NCBI GenBank assembly: GCA_964477265.1 | Contig: CAYZDJ010000027.1 | Span: 1 to 31,574, forward strand | Source: CAIVPM01 sp964477265 | GTDB lineage: Bacteria; Bacteroidota; Bacteroidia; Chitinophagales; Chitinophagaceae | DNA length: 31,574 nucleotides | Reading direction: 5' to 3' | Shown: in pieces, positions 22,391 to 31,128 of the stretch | Layout of the letters: every line of letters starts with the position of its first letter | How positions within the stretch are numbered: the first letter of the stretch is position 1 | Position numbers and translations under genes: made by a program | The notes under the pieces: model-generated | Told to the model about the DNA's origin: nothing | Database searches by the model: none | The model's input: the letters and a program-made list of their open reading frames with translations, nothing else

Positions 22391-23863
22391 TTAAAACTGT
22401 AAATAAATAGGCTGTATATCCACCTTTAAGAAAGCATACAAAAAAATAAAGATGAAAAAGATAAACAGAAAGCCAAGCACACCTTCTTGCTGTAATTGCT
22501 GCATTGCTTTATTGGTAAATCTTTCAGGTATAAACTGAATAAGCAGGCCAAACACAATCATTACAACTACTAAATAATAATGCTGCCAGAAAGCACCAAA
22601 CTTATCTATGGCAAACTGTTTTTTTATCTGGCTGAACATGGCTTTTGCAGTAGCCATATCCTTTGCTTTAAAAAATATCCATGCAATGCACACAAACTGA
22701 AAAGTGACAAACCATGCCAATGCATTATACAATTTCGTTTGCTTAAACTTATATAATACAGCACTTGATTTTTCTATCCAAAGTTTATGTACAGCCAAGG
22801 CACAGCCATGCATTAAACCCCACACTATAAAAGTAAAATTTGCACCATGCCACAAGCCTCCAATTAGCATTACCAATATAAGGTTAGTGTATTTTCTCAC
22901 TACTCCTCTTCTGTTACCACCAAGTGGAATGTATAAATAATCTTTAAGCCACGATGAAAGTGATATATGCCAACGCTTCCAGAAGTTGGTAATGTCGGTG
23001 CTGGTATAAGGTAAGTTAAAGTTGGCAGGAATGTCAAAGCCTAACCATTTTGCAAGACCAATGGCAATGTCTGTGTATCCACTAAAATCGCAGTAAATAA
23101 CCACAGCAAAGCCATAAGCTGCAACCAAGCATTCCATACCAGTAAAACGTTGTGGATCATCAAACACATAACCTACAAAATTGCTGTAGATAAAGTTGGA
23201 TATAATCAGCTTTTTAAAAAGCCCTGTCATGATAAGGTAAAAGCCTTTTGCAAAATCTTCGTTGCTTACAAAATAGGGCTTGGCTATTTGTGGTAAAAAA
23301 TCTGCTGCACGAACTATTGGCCCCATTACCAGTTTTGGAAAAAAGGAAAGGAACAACAGGTAATCTGCAAACCTGCGTGCAGGCAATATTTTTCTGTAAT
23401 ACACATCAACCATATAGCTGATACTTTCGAACGTGTAAAACGAAATGCCAACAAGTGTTACCACTTGCAAAGGCTGTGCCTTTTGACCTATAATATCATG
23501 GTAGGTATTTATAAGAAAACTGAAATATTTAAAGTAAACAAGCAGGCCAATGTTGAAGCACAAACCCACCCACAGCAATATTTTTTTGCTTTGCTTACTG
23601 GGCACTTCGTAAATAAGGTTACCAATAAAATAATCGGCTAAGGCACTTGCCACTACCAGCAGTACATAGTTGCCTGCTGATTTATAAAAGAAGTATAGAC
23701 TGAAAAAACAAAACAGCCAGGTACGAACCTTATAATTGTTTCTGAAAAAATAATAACAGGTGATAAACACAGCAAAATAGAAAACAAAGAAGCCATTCAA
23801 AAATGTAAAATGCTCTTCTTTATTATACTTCAATTGGTCAATAAGTGCATGAAAATCTATCAC
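22391..23863 (-). CDS. MBOAT-family O-acyltransferase
   Basis: Polytopic membrane protein of 490 residues with about ten or more helices, in the AlgI/DltB branch of the MBOAT family. It moves acyl groups across or at the membrane onto an extracytoplasmic sugar or polymer. Motifs: CDFSGYTDIAIGLAKWLGF (258-276), FWKRWHISLSSWLKDYLYIP with His299, GGNRRG, and the catalytic-His segment GGLWHGANF with His339. The start is GTG: a stop codon lies two codons upstream. Partners are usually SGNH or AlgJ-like proteins, but none is adjacent; the acceptor is unknown. A perfect -7 box lies 25 bp upstream. Confidence 0.94.
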   Translation of the reverse strand: MIDFHALIDQLKYNKEEHFTFLNGFFVFYFAVFITCYYFFRNNYKVRTWLFCFFSLYFFYKSAGNYVLLVVASALADYFIGNLIYEVPSKQSKKILLWVGLCFNIGLLVYFKYFSFLINTYHDIIGQKAQPLQVVTLVGISFYTFESISYMVDVYYRKILPARRFADYLLFLSFFPKLVMGPIVRAADFLPQIAKPYFVSNEDFAKGFYLIMTGLFKKLIISNFIYSNFVGYVFDDPQRFTGMECLVAAYGFAVVIYCDFSGYTDIAIGLAKWLGFDIPANFNLPYTSTDITNFWKRWHISLSSWLKDYLYIPLGGNRRGVVRKYTNLILVMLIGGLWHGANFTFIVWGLMHGCALAVHKLWIEKSSAVLYKFKQTKLYNALAWFVTFQFVCIAWIFFKAKDMATAKAMFSQIKKQFAIDKFGAFWQHYYLVVVMIVFGLLIQFIPERFTNKAMQQLQQEGVLGFLFIFFIFIFLYAFLKVDIQPIYLQF

Positions 23864-23888
23864 TGCTTATGTTAGTTTATTGATGTGC

Positions 23889-23896
23889 CAAATATA
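23889..23896 (-). promoter_or_regulatory. -7 promoter box of the MBOAT gene
   Basis: TATATTTG on the minus strand is an exact TAnnTTTG match, 25 bp before the GTG start at 23863. The rest of the 245-bp spacer to the divergent TonB receptor gene holds no gene I can support. Confidence 0.55.
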
Positions 23897-24060
23897 GTTG
23901 TGAGAGATATTGGACAGGTAAAGAGTTATTAACGCAAAGCAAAATCGGTTGATAAATAATGAGACAAGTGCAAGTGTGTAGCAAATACACAAAAAGCCAT
24001 ATTGTGCATAAACCCTTGCAAATGCTAATGATTTCATAAAAAATTGTTAATATTATCTTA

Positions 24061-24090
24061 TTGCTTACAATACACAATCTACTTATTTTG
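24061..24090 (+). promoter_or_regulatory. Probable promoter of the TonB-dependent receptor gene
   Basis: TTG at 24061-24063, a 19-bp spacer, and TTATTTTG at 24083-24090 (one mismatch from TAnnTTTG) fit the Bacteroidetes pattern. The box is 18 bp before the ATG at 24109 and rules out the in-frame TTG at 24061 as a start codon. Confidence 0.5.
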
Positions 24091-24108
24091 CAGTATAAAA
24101 ATACTATT

Positions 24109-27100
24109 ATGAGAATAACTAAAACTATGAAAGCATTTATTGCTTTGTTTTTGTTGCCCTTTGGGCTATTGGCTCAGGTTACAACAGGTAGCATTTCTGG
24201 TACAATTAAAGATGCTACTGGCAGTGCATTACAAGGTGCAACTGTAGAGGCAGTTCATGAACCAAGTGGTACAAAATACACCACTGCAAGTAATAAAACA
24301 GGTAGATACAATTTACCAGGATTGCGTGTTGGTGGACCTTACAAGGTAACTGTTACTTACGTTGGCTTAAAAACAGAAACTGCAAGTGATGTTTGGATTC
24401 AGCTTGGTGAGCCATCAGTAATTGAATTTAATATGACTGATGCAAAAACTAATTTAAAAGAAGTAACTTTAAGTACATCACGCAAAGGTGCATTAATCAG
24501 TAAAGACAGAAAAGGTACAAGCACCAATATTAACAGCAGGTTAATAAGCAGCTTGCCTACATTGAGCAGAAGCATAACTGATATTACAAAACTTACTCCT
24601 CAATCTAATGGAACTTCATTTGCAGGACAAGATAACAGAGCAATAAATTTTACATTAGATGGTTCTATTTTCAACAACTCATTTGGCTTGCAACCATTAA
24701 ATGGCAGCCAAACTAACTCTGCACCTATTTCTTTAGATGCTATTCAAGAGTTGCAAATTAATGTATCTCCATACAATTTAAGAGATGCTGGGTTTACTGG
24801 TGCAAGCATTAATGCTGTTACAAAAAGTGGTACCAATACAGAACACGGTACAATGTTTTACAATTTTAGAAATCAAGGTTTAGTAGGTACAAAAGCTGGT
24901 GCTGGTGGTAAACAGGATGTTGTTACAAATAGTTTTGATGTAAAACAATTTGGTATTAGCCTTGGTGGTGCAATTATAAAAAATAAATTATTTTATTTTG
25001 CCAACTACGAAGGCGAAAGAAGAACTGATCCGGGAACAACAAATGTTGCTGATGCAAGTAATGGAACTAGCCCAATTAGTGGCAACATTACAAGGGTAAA
25101 AGTTAGAGAATTAGATTCTATAAGTAATTTTCTTGCTGCAAAATATGGTTATAATACTGGTGCTTATCAAGGATATAGTTTTACAACAAATAGCGATAAA
25201 GCAGTGGCACGTATAGATTGGAACATTAGCGACAAACATAAATTAAGTATTAGAGGTAATTTATTGAGATCTCACAGAGATGTTCAAATAAGCAATTCAA
25301 ATACTCAAAATTCTAGCTCACCAAGAAATAGTATAAACGCTATGAGTTATGCAAATTCTGCATATACAATTAATAACGATATTTATGGCGTTATTGCACA
25401 ATTAAACTCTCGTTTAAGCAACAATGTGAGTAATGAATTAACTTTTGGTTATACAGCTAATAGAGATTACAGGGCTATTAAAGGAAATCCATTTCCAACT
25501 GTAGATATTCAAGATGGTAGTGGTAACTCGTACATCACTTTTGGAGTTGATCCATTTACCCCTAATAATAAATTAAATACCGATACATGGCAGTTTAGCG
25601 ATAACCTTACTATTTACAAAGGCAACCATACTGTGTCAATGGGTTTAAGCTACGAAAGTTTTACTTACCTAAATGGCTTTACACCTCGTATATATGGTAT
25701 TTACACATTTGCTAATACTGCAGATTTTTACACTGCAGCAAACTATGCTATCGCAAATCCTAATTCTTTAACCAGCCCTGTTGCATTAAAAGGATATTCT
25801 GCAACTTGGAGCAATACAAGCGATGGTGGTGCTTGGTATGCAATTACAAAAGCAAGAACTATTGGTGTTTATGTGCAAGACGATTATGAGTTAAATAAAA
25901 ATTTCAATATTACTTATGGTGTTCGTTTTGATATTCCATTTTTTGCAAATGAAGGAACAAAAAATGCTGAAGTTGACAATATGAATTTTGTAAATGAAAA
26001 AGGTGAAGCAACTAAATTATCAACTTCAAAATTACCAGGTTATAAAATAATGATTAACCCAAGAGTTGGTTTTAACTATGATGTTAATGGTGATAAAACT
26101 GTTCAAATACGTGGTGGCTTAGGTTTGTTCACAGGTCGTCCTCCATTTGTATATGTTAGCAATCAAATGGGTAATAATGGTGTAATGAATGGAGATGTTA
26201 ATTATACTGGTGCATTTGGAAATGGTACTACAACAGGTCCTACAAATAAACAAATTCCTTTTACAACAACAACGCCTGCTAAACCAATTGTTGGATATGG
26301 TTATCCAGTATCTGTACCAGGTCAACCAGCATCTTCATACAACATAGCTACAACCGAAGAAGACTTCAGATTTCCACAAATCTTGCGTTCTAATTTAGCT
26401 TTAGATTATAAAATTACTAAAGATATCGTTGGTTCAGTTGAAGGTATTTTTACACAAAGCTTTAGCAATATTTTTTATTACAATGCTAATTTAGTTTCAT
26501 CTACATCAAACTTTATAGGTGCAGATAACAGACCTCGTTTTGGAGCAGTTACAACTGGCACTTTAGCAGCAAACAATACATTTGGTACAACCTTAGTAAC
26601 ACCTGCTGCTAGTAACATTAGAATAAATTCTAAAATATCTGACGCAATAGTTATGAAAAGTGGTCCTTTAGGTGGAAGTTTCATGACAACATTAAAATTG
26701 GAGAAACCTTTAAAAGCTCAAGGTTTGGGTTGGATGGTTGCTTATAATTTTGGATATTCAAGAGACTTTATTAATCCAGGTTCTATTGCTGCAAGTAGTT
26801 GGACTGGTAATAGAAGTGTAAATGGTAATAACAGACCTGATATAGCTTACAGTGATTATGATGTAAGAAACAGATTAATTGCTAATTTAAACTACAGAAA
26901 AGAATTATCTAAATCGGTAGCTATTCAATTTTCTTTATTTTATGAAGGAAGAAATCAAGGAAGATTCTCTTATACCTATGCACAAGATATGAATGGAGAT
27001 GGCATAAGTGGAAACGACTTAATGTACATTCCTAAAAATACTAGCGAAATGAAGTTTGAGAACTATGCTATCAATGGCGTAACACAAACACAAGCAATGC

Positions 27101-27498
27101 AACAAGCAGCATTTGAAAACTATATTTCTCAAGATAAATATTTAGCTGGTCGTAGAGGCGAATATGCTGAACGTAATGGTGTGTTAATGCCAACTATTAA
27201 TAAATTTGACATATCTGCAATGGTAGAATTGTTTAGAAATATGGGTAAACAAAGACACACTATTCAATTACGTGCAGATATATTTAATGTAGGTAATTTA
27301 TTAAATCCAAATTCTGGTGTTGGTTATGTAGTAAATACTTCAAGCCCTTTATCATTTAGAGGTGTTGACAATACTACTAACTTACCTGTATTTAGAATGG
27401 CTGCTGTTAGCAATAACATCAACTATTCTACATATAGAAAAGGTACAAGCATTACCGATGTTTGGCAAGCACAATTTGGTATTAGATATATTTTTTAG
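24109..27498 (+). CDS. Oar-type TonB-dependent outer-membrane receptor
   Basis: Outer-membrane protein of 1129 residues. Signal peptide MRITKTMKAFIALFLLPFGLLAQ; an ATG six codons later is also possible. Residues ~25-110 form a carboxypeptidase regulatory-like/CnaB domain (GSISGTIKDATGSALQGATV). A plug domain follows (ITDITKLTPQSNG ... NFTLDGSIFNN ... SLDAIQELQINVSPYNLRDAGFTGASINAVTKSGTN). The rest is a beta-barrel ending in WQAQFGIRYIF, with the usual terminal Phe. This layout matches Oar-like receptors. They differ from SusC in having no SusD partner, and none follows here. The ligand is unknown. A bidirectional terminator lies 20 bp downstream. Confidence 0.95.
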   Translation: MRITKTMKAFIALFLLPFGLLAQVTTGSISGTIKDATGSALQGATVEAVHEPSGTKYTTASNKTGRYNLPGLRVGGPYKVTVTYVGLKTETASDVWIQLGEPSVIEFNMTDAKTNLKEVTLSTSRKGALISKDRKGTSTNINSRLISSLPTLSRSITDITKLTPQSNGTSFAGQDNRAINFTLDGSIFNNSFGLQPLNGSQTNSAPISLDAIQELQINVSPYNLRDAGFTGASINAVTKSGTNTEHGTMFYNFRNQGLVGTKAGAGGKQDVVTNSFDVKQFGISLGGAIIKNKLFYFANYEGERRTDPGTTNVADASNGTSPISGNITRVKVRELDSISNFLAAKYGYNTGAYQGYSFTTNSDKAVARIDWNISDKHKLSIRGNLLRSHRDVQISNSNTQNSSSPRNSINAMSYANSAYTINNDIYGVIAQLNSRLSNNVSNELTFGYTANRDYRAIKGNPFPTVDIQDGSGNSYITFGVDPFTPNNKLNTDTWQFSDNLTIYKGNHTVSMGLSYESFTYLNGFTPRIYGIYTFANTADFYTAANYAIANPNSLTSPVALKGYSATWSNTSDGGAWYAITKARTIGVYVQDDYELNKNFNITYGVRFDIPFFANEGTKNAEVDNMNFVNEKGEATKLSTSKLPGYKIMINPRVGFNYDVNGDKTVQIRGGLGLFTGRPPFVYVSNQMGNNGVMNGDVNYTGAFGNGTTTGPTNKQIPFTTTTPAKPIVGYGYPVSVPGQPASSYNIATTEEDFRFPQILRSNLALDYKITKDIVGSVEGIFTQSFSNIFYYNANLVSSTSNFIGADNRPRFGAVTTGTLAANNTFGTTLVTPAASNIRINSKISDAIVMKSGPLGGSFMTTLKLEKPLKAQGLGWMVAYNFGYSRDFINPGSIAASSWTGNRSVNGNNRPDIAYSDYDVRNRLIANLNYRKELSKSVAIQFSLFYEGRNQGRFSYTYAQDMNGDGISGNDLMYIPKNTSEMKFENYAINGVTQTQAMQQAAFENYISQDKYLAGRRGEYAERNGVLMPTINKFDISAMVELFRNMGKQRHTIQLRADIFNVGNLLNPNSGVGYVVNTSSPLSFRGVDNTTNLPVFRMAAVSNNINYSTYRKGTSITDVWQAQFGIRYIF

Positions 27499-27517
27499 AA
27501 TATAAATTGTTACACAT

Positions 27518-27546
27518 AAAAGCCTCACAAAATTTGTGAGGCTTTT
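27518..27546. terminator. Bidirectional hairpin terminator between the receptor gene and kdsA
   Basis: A perfect 14-bp inverted repeat (AAAAGCCTCACAAA / TTTGTGAGGCTTTT) separated by one base, so the real loop takes in the AT centre. It has A and T runs on both sides and sits between two convergent genes, so it should stop transcription from both. Confidence 0.9.
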
Positions 27547-27578
27547 TATTTTCCTGTCAGCGATTAGCCAACAAAATA

Positions 27579-28403
27579 TTATACAATTGCTTTTCTAATC
27601 TTAACACAATCTTCCAAAACCTTTTCAAGTAAATCCAATTGCAGCATATTGGCACCATCACTCAATGCTTTTGAAGGATTAGGATGTGTTTCTATAAACA
27701 ATCCATTTGCACCAACAGCAATAGCTGCTTTAGCTATAGTGCTTATCAGTTGTGGGTTTCCACCAGTTATACCACTTGTTTGATTGGGTTGTTGCAAGCT
27801 ATGAGTAACATCCATTACTACAGGGCAATTGTGCTCCTGCATCCAAGGAATATTCCTGTAATCAACTACCAAATCTTGATAGCCAAATGTTGTTCCTCTT
27901 TCACATAACATTACTTTATCGTTACCGGCATTTTTAATTTTATCAGCAGCAAATTTCATTGAAGGTCCGCTTAAAAACTGTCCTTTTTTTACATTGATAA
28001 TTTTACCAGTTTCAGCAGCAGCAACAAGCAAATCTGTTTGCCTGCATAGGAAAGCGGGTATTTGCAAAACATCTACAAACCCAGCAGCAACGCTGCATTC
28101 AGCAGCACTATGCACGTCAGTAACTGTTGGTAAGCTGTACTTCTCCCCCACTTTTTTCAAAATATCCAAACCAATATCATCGCCCAAACCAGTAAATGAA
28201 GTTGCACTTGTTCTATTGGCTTTTCTATAGCTTGCTTTAAAGATGTATGGAATTTCAAGACGTTTACAAATACCTGAAACCTTATCTGCAATTTCCATAA
28301 CAATCTCTTCTCCTTCTACAACACAAGGTCCAGCCATTAAAAAAAAATTATCAGGGTTGTAAGATTGGTTTTTAAAAAGTTCTTTTAAATATTGGGGAAA
28401 CAT
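27579..28403 (-). CDS. kdsA: 3-deoxy-8-phosphooctulonate (Kdo-8-P) synthase
   Basis: Enzyme of 274 residues. It condenses phosphoenolpyruvate with arabinose 5-phosphate in the cytosol, the first committed step of Kdo synthesis. Motifs: MAGPCVVEG (23-31), KASYRKANRTS (57-67), LPTVTDVH (91-98), IPAFLCRQTD, and DVTHSLQQP (198-206). The Cys27 in AGPC, with His201, Glu238 and Asp249, matches the four metal ligands of the metal-dependent class (as in Aquifex); the E. coli enzyme has Asn at the first position. WaaA, which uses the product, is encoded 19 kb away. It lies 107 bp downstream of clpX on the same strand, across repeat arrays. Confidence 0.97.
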   Translation of the reverse strand: MFPQYLKELFKNQSYNPDNFFLMAGPCVVEGEEIVMEIADKVSGICKRLEIPYIFKASYRKANRTSATSFTGLGDDIGLDILKKVGEKYSLPTVTDVHSAAECSVAAGFVDVLQIPAFLCRQTDLLVAAAETGKIINVKKGQFLSGPSMKFAADKIKNAGNDKVMLCERGTTFGYQDLVVDYRNIPWMQEHNCPVVMDVTHSLQQPNQTSGITGGNPQLISTIAKAAIAVGANGLFIETHPNPSKALSDGANMLQLDLLEKVLEDCVKIRKAIV

Positions 28404-28409
28404 AATACA

Positions 28410-28504
28410 ATTAAAAATTATGAATTAAAAATGAAAACTGAAATGGGAATAATCATTAACAATAGAAACAATATTTCTAATTCTTAATTTTTAATTCCTA
28501 ATTC
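28410..28504. repeat. Two 7-bp arrays in the clpX-kdsA spacer
   Basis: Left array 28410-28444: attaaaa, attatga, attaaaa, atgaaaa, ctgaaat. Right array 28477-28504: ctaattc, ttaattt, ttaattc, ctaattc. The right array is close to the reverse complement of the left, so the two could pair across the ~30-bp middle. The left array ends 6 bp before the kdsA start codon. Confidence 0.7.
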
Positions 28505-28510
28505 AAGCAA

Positions 28511-29770
28511 CTACGCCACTTTCAGCATACTTAGCTTGCTTTTATCAAACATACTTTTTGCATAGTCAACAGTTACTGTAAAGCTAGTTTCCTTTGCACT
28601 TGGCAACTCAAACATGGCATCATTTAAAATTGTTTCAAGAATACTTCTCAAGCCTCTAGCACCAAGTTTATACTCTAATGCTTTTTCAACAACAAAATCC
28701 AGCACATCATCTTCAATATGCAACTTTATATCCTCTATTTCAAATAGCTTTGTAAATTGTTTAACAAGACAATTCTTAGGCTGTGTTAAAATATTTTTCA
28801 GCGTTTCTTTATCCAATGGATTTAAGTAAGTAATAATTGGCAAACGACCCAGCAATTCAGGTATTAAGCCAAACGATTTTATGTCTTGTGCATTTACAAA
28901 TTGCAACAGGTTTTCCCTTTGGTAATTCTGCAATTCCTTGTTTACATTAAAGCCAATAGCATTTGTATTTATTCTACGAGCAATTACCTGGTTAATGCCA
29001 TCAAAAGCACCACCACAAATAAATAAAATATTGCTTGTATTTACCTGTATCATTTTCTGGTCAGGATGCTTCCTTCCTCCTTGTGGTGGCACTAAAACAT
29101 CAGTGCCTTCAAGCATTTTAAGCAAGCCTTGCTGCACACCTTCGCCACTTACATCCCTTGTTATAGAAGGATTATCGGCACGTCTTGCTATTTTATCAAT
29201 TTCATCAATAAACACAATACCATGCTGTGCAGCTTCAACATCATAATTACAATTTTGCAATAAACGAGTCAGCATGCTTTCCACATCTTCGCCCACATAG
29301 CCAGCTTCTGTAAACACTGTTGCATCTACAATGCAAAAAGGAACATTCAACATTTTAGCAATCGTTTTTGCCAGCAATGTTTTTCCGGTTCCTGTTTCGC
29401 CCACCATAATGATATTGCTTTTTTCTATTTCAATATCATCATCATTAAGCTTAGGTTTTTGTGTAATTCTTTTGTAGTGATTATATACTGCAACTGCTAA
29501 TATTTTCTTAGCATCATCCTGCCCAATAATATAATCATCAAGAAAAGTTTTAATTTCCTTAGGTTTTTTTACAGATAATTTTTTATTGGCTGCTGATTTA
29601 TTTTTAGTAGGTAAAGTTTCGCCAAGCATACTTAATTCCTGCTCAACAATATCCCTTGCACTTTCTATACAGTTTTCGCAAATATGGCTTTCCTGACCTG
29701 CAATCAATATCTTAACCTCCTCTCTCGGTCGTCCACAAAACGAACAATGCAATATATTTTTCTTAGACAT
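28511..29770 (-). CDS. clpX: ATP-dependent Clp protease ATP-binding subunit ClpX
   Basis: AAA+ unfoldase of 419 residues. It feeds substrates into ClpP in the cytosol. N-terminal zinc-binding domain with Cys9, Cys12, Cys31 and Cys34; Walker A GETGTGKT (124-131); pore loop GYVG (157-160); Walker B GIVFIDEID (184-192); RKH loop (233-235); the ClpP-docking IGF tripeptide at 271-273. The start is the ATG of MSKKNILHCSFCG. A TTG seven codons upstream lies inside a perfect TAnnTTTG promoter box and cannot be used. clpP is not in the window, unlike the common clpP-clpX pairing. kdsA follows at 107 bp. Confidence 0.98.
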   Translation of the reverse strand: MSKKNILHCSFCGRPREEVKILIAGQESHICENCIESARDIVEQELSMLGETLPTKNKSAANKKLSVKKPKEIKTFLDDYIIGQDDAKKILAVAVYNHYKRITQKPKLNDDDIEIEKSNIIMVGETGTGKTLLAKTIAKMLNVPFCIVDATVFTEAGYVGEDVESMLTRLLQNCNYDVEAAQHGIVFIDEIDKIARRADNPSITRDVSGEGVQQGLLKMLEGTDVLVPPQGGRKHPDQKMIQVNTSNILFICGGAFDGINQVIARRINTNAIGFNVNKELQNYQRENLLQFVNAQDIKSFGLIPELLGRLPIITYLNPLDKETLKNILTQPKNCLVKQFTKLFEIEDIKLHIEDDVLDFVVEKALEYKLGARGLRSILETILNDAMFELPSAKETSFTVTVDYAKSMFDKSKLSMLKVA

Positions 29771-29788
29771 TTTTATTAATTGAATTGG

Positions 29789-29796
29789 CAAAAATA
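29789..29796 (-). promoter_or_regulatory. -7 promoter box of clpX
   Basis: TATTTTTG on the minus strand matches TAnnTTTG exactly, 18 bp before the clpX ATG at 29770. It shows that clpX can be transcribed separately from the vWA gene upstream and fixes the start codon choice. Confidence 0.6.
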
Positions 29797-29844
29797 CTGA
29801 ATAGAAACAGATGAAAGCAAATTTTATGGGAATTATGAAGCAAA

Positions 29845-30993
29845 CTATTCAATAACCATCTTAACTCGTTTCACCTGTGTTTTAATAATTTTCTCAATCT
29901 CTGTTTCCAGTGTTTGTATGTTAGCAGTATTTTTAATTGTATTTTTCACAATGTATTCATCACGTTGCTTATTTAATTCAACTATTTTTTGTTGAATTAC
30001 GTTTCTCTCTTTTTGCTTTTCGTCAATAATTTTTTCAAGTTCGGCAGTAGTTTTGTTTTTTAGTGAATCAGGCAATTGCTTTTTATCCATTTTTTTAACA
30101 AATTCTTTGTCGTCAGCCTTTGCATCAACTATATCCCAGGATGTATTTTTGTAAACATTTCCATTAGCTTTTGCCTTAGCACGTTTTATACCAGCTGTTT
30201 TATTTACAGATGTCACAGAAGCATCCTGAAAGCCCATATTTGACCAATTATAGCTTGCTGTTGAACCATAACCGATATAAGTTGTATTTAACTTGTTGCT
30301 GTAGCTATAAATCATGCTATCATAAGGTGTAGGCATATCCTCAGTTTTAGCATTAGCATCAATATTGGTAAATGTTCCATCGCCACATTCACTTTGCAGG
30401 TTCCAATGTTCTGCAATACCTTGTTGTTTGCTGCCACAATAAATGGTGTTCACTATTACTCCTTTTTCTTTTGCCAAAGTACAAGCAGTAGTGTATTGTA
30501 ATTTGCCTTGCAAAAAATCCTCGTTACCCGCAATAAAAATTACTTTATAATTATTTGCAGATGCATCCCATTTAAGCTGGTTCAATGATGTATAAATTAC
30601 CTGGCCACAATATTCATCACCACCATTGGTGTGCAGGCTAAAAAGGTTTTGGCTAAGGCTATCCAGGCTTGTTGTAAAATCATTGATTCGCTTTACATAA
30701 CCATCTTTTACGCTATTGGAACTACGTCCATATTCATACAATGCAATTTCAATCTGAGGCATAGTTTTATCACTGCATTGCACTTTACCCAATGTATTTA
30801 CCATATTCCATAATTGTGCTTTAGCTTGCTCTATAAGCCCATCCATGCTGCTGCTAACATCTAATAAAATAGCTACCTGAATTTTTTGTTGTGAAATTTT
30901 TGTTGAAGCGTAGTGTTTTGGTTTATCTGTTTTCAAACTTGTTAAAAAAATAAATAAGCTTAAAGCAATAAGTGGTTTTGATATTTGTTTCAT
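29845..30993 (-). CDS. Secreted von Willebrand factor A-domain protein
   Basis: A protein of 382 residues. N-terminal signal peptide or anchor (MKQISKPLIALSLFIFLTSL). A vWA domain starts at ~38 with the MIDAS motif DVSSS at 45-49. Other MIDAS segments are LHTNGGDEY and FIAGNEDF, so metal binding looks intact. The C-terminal ~80 residues are Lys/Glu/Gln-rich and should form a coiled coil. vWA proteins of this kind often act in protein-protein interaction at the envelope; the partner is unknown. There is no MoxR or BatA-type neighbour. It is 74 bp upstream of clpX, which has its own promoter. Confidence 0.85.
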   Translation of the reverse strand: MKQISKPLIALSLFIFLTSLKTDKPKHYASTKISQQKIQVAILLDVSSSMDGLIEQAKAQLWNMVNTLGKVQCSDKTMPQIEIALYEYGRSSNSVKDGYVKRINDFTTSLDSLSQNLFSLHTNGGDEYCGQVIYTSLNQLKWDASANNYKVIFIAGNEDFLQGKLQYTTACTLAKEKGVIVNTIYCGSKQQGIAEHWNLQSECGDGTFTNIDANAKTEDMPTPYDSMIYSYSNKLNTTYIGYGSTASYNWSNMGFQDASVTSVNKTAGIKRAKAKANGNVYKNTSWDIVDAKADDKEFVKKMDKKQLPDSLKNKTTAELEKIIDEKQKERNVIQQKIVELNKQRDEYIVKNTIKNTANIQTLETEIEKIIKTQVKRVKMVIE

Positions 30994-31081
30994 ATAAATT
31001 ATTTTTTGTATTGATGCTTATAAAAAACAATTACATAAGCTATAAAAAACTTTAACAAAATTTTAGGAAATTTAATAAAAA

Positions 31082-31110
31082 AAAACCTCGAAGCTGAGCT
31101 TCGAGGTTTT
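31082..31110 (-). terminator. Rho-independent terminator of the rplQ transcript
   Basis: A perfect 13-bp stem (AAAACCTCGAAGC / GCTTCGAGGTTTT) with a 3-base loop lies 18 bp after the rplQ stop. On the minus strand it is followed by a run of T. It likely ends the ribosomal protein operon. Confidence 0.92.
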
Positions 31111-31128
31111 GCAAATATTATCAGAATA

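Noticed and set aside
23877..24077. 66-codon open frame on the minus strand between the MBOAT and receptor genes
   Set aside because: Composition (Cys, Leu and Ile-rich) and overlap with both promoters do not suit a gene, and no family pattern is visible.
24109..27498. SusC of a SusCD polysaccharide locus
   Set aside because: No SusD-like gene follows; the next gene is convergent kdsA after a terminator, and the plug sequence fits Oar-type receptors.
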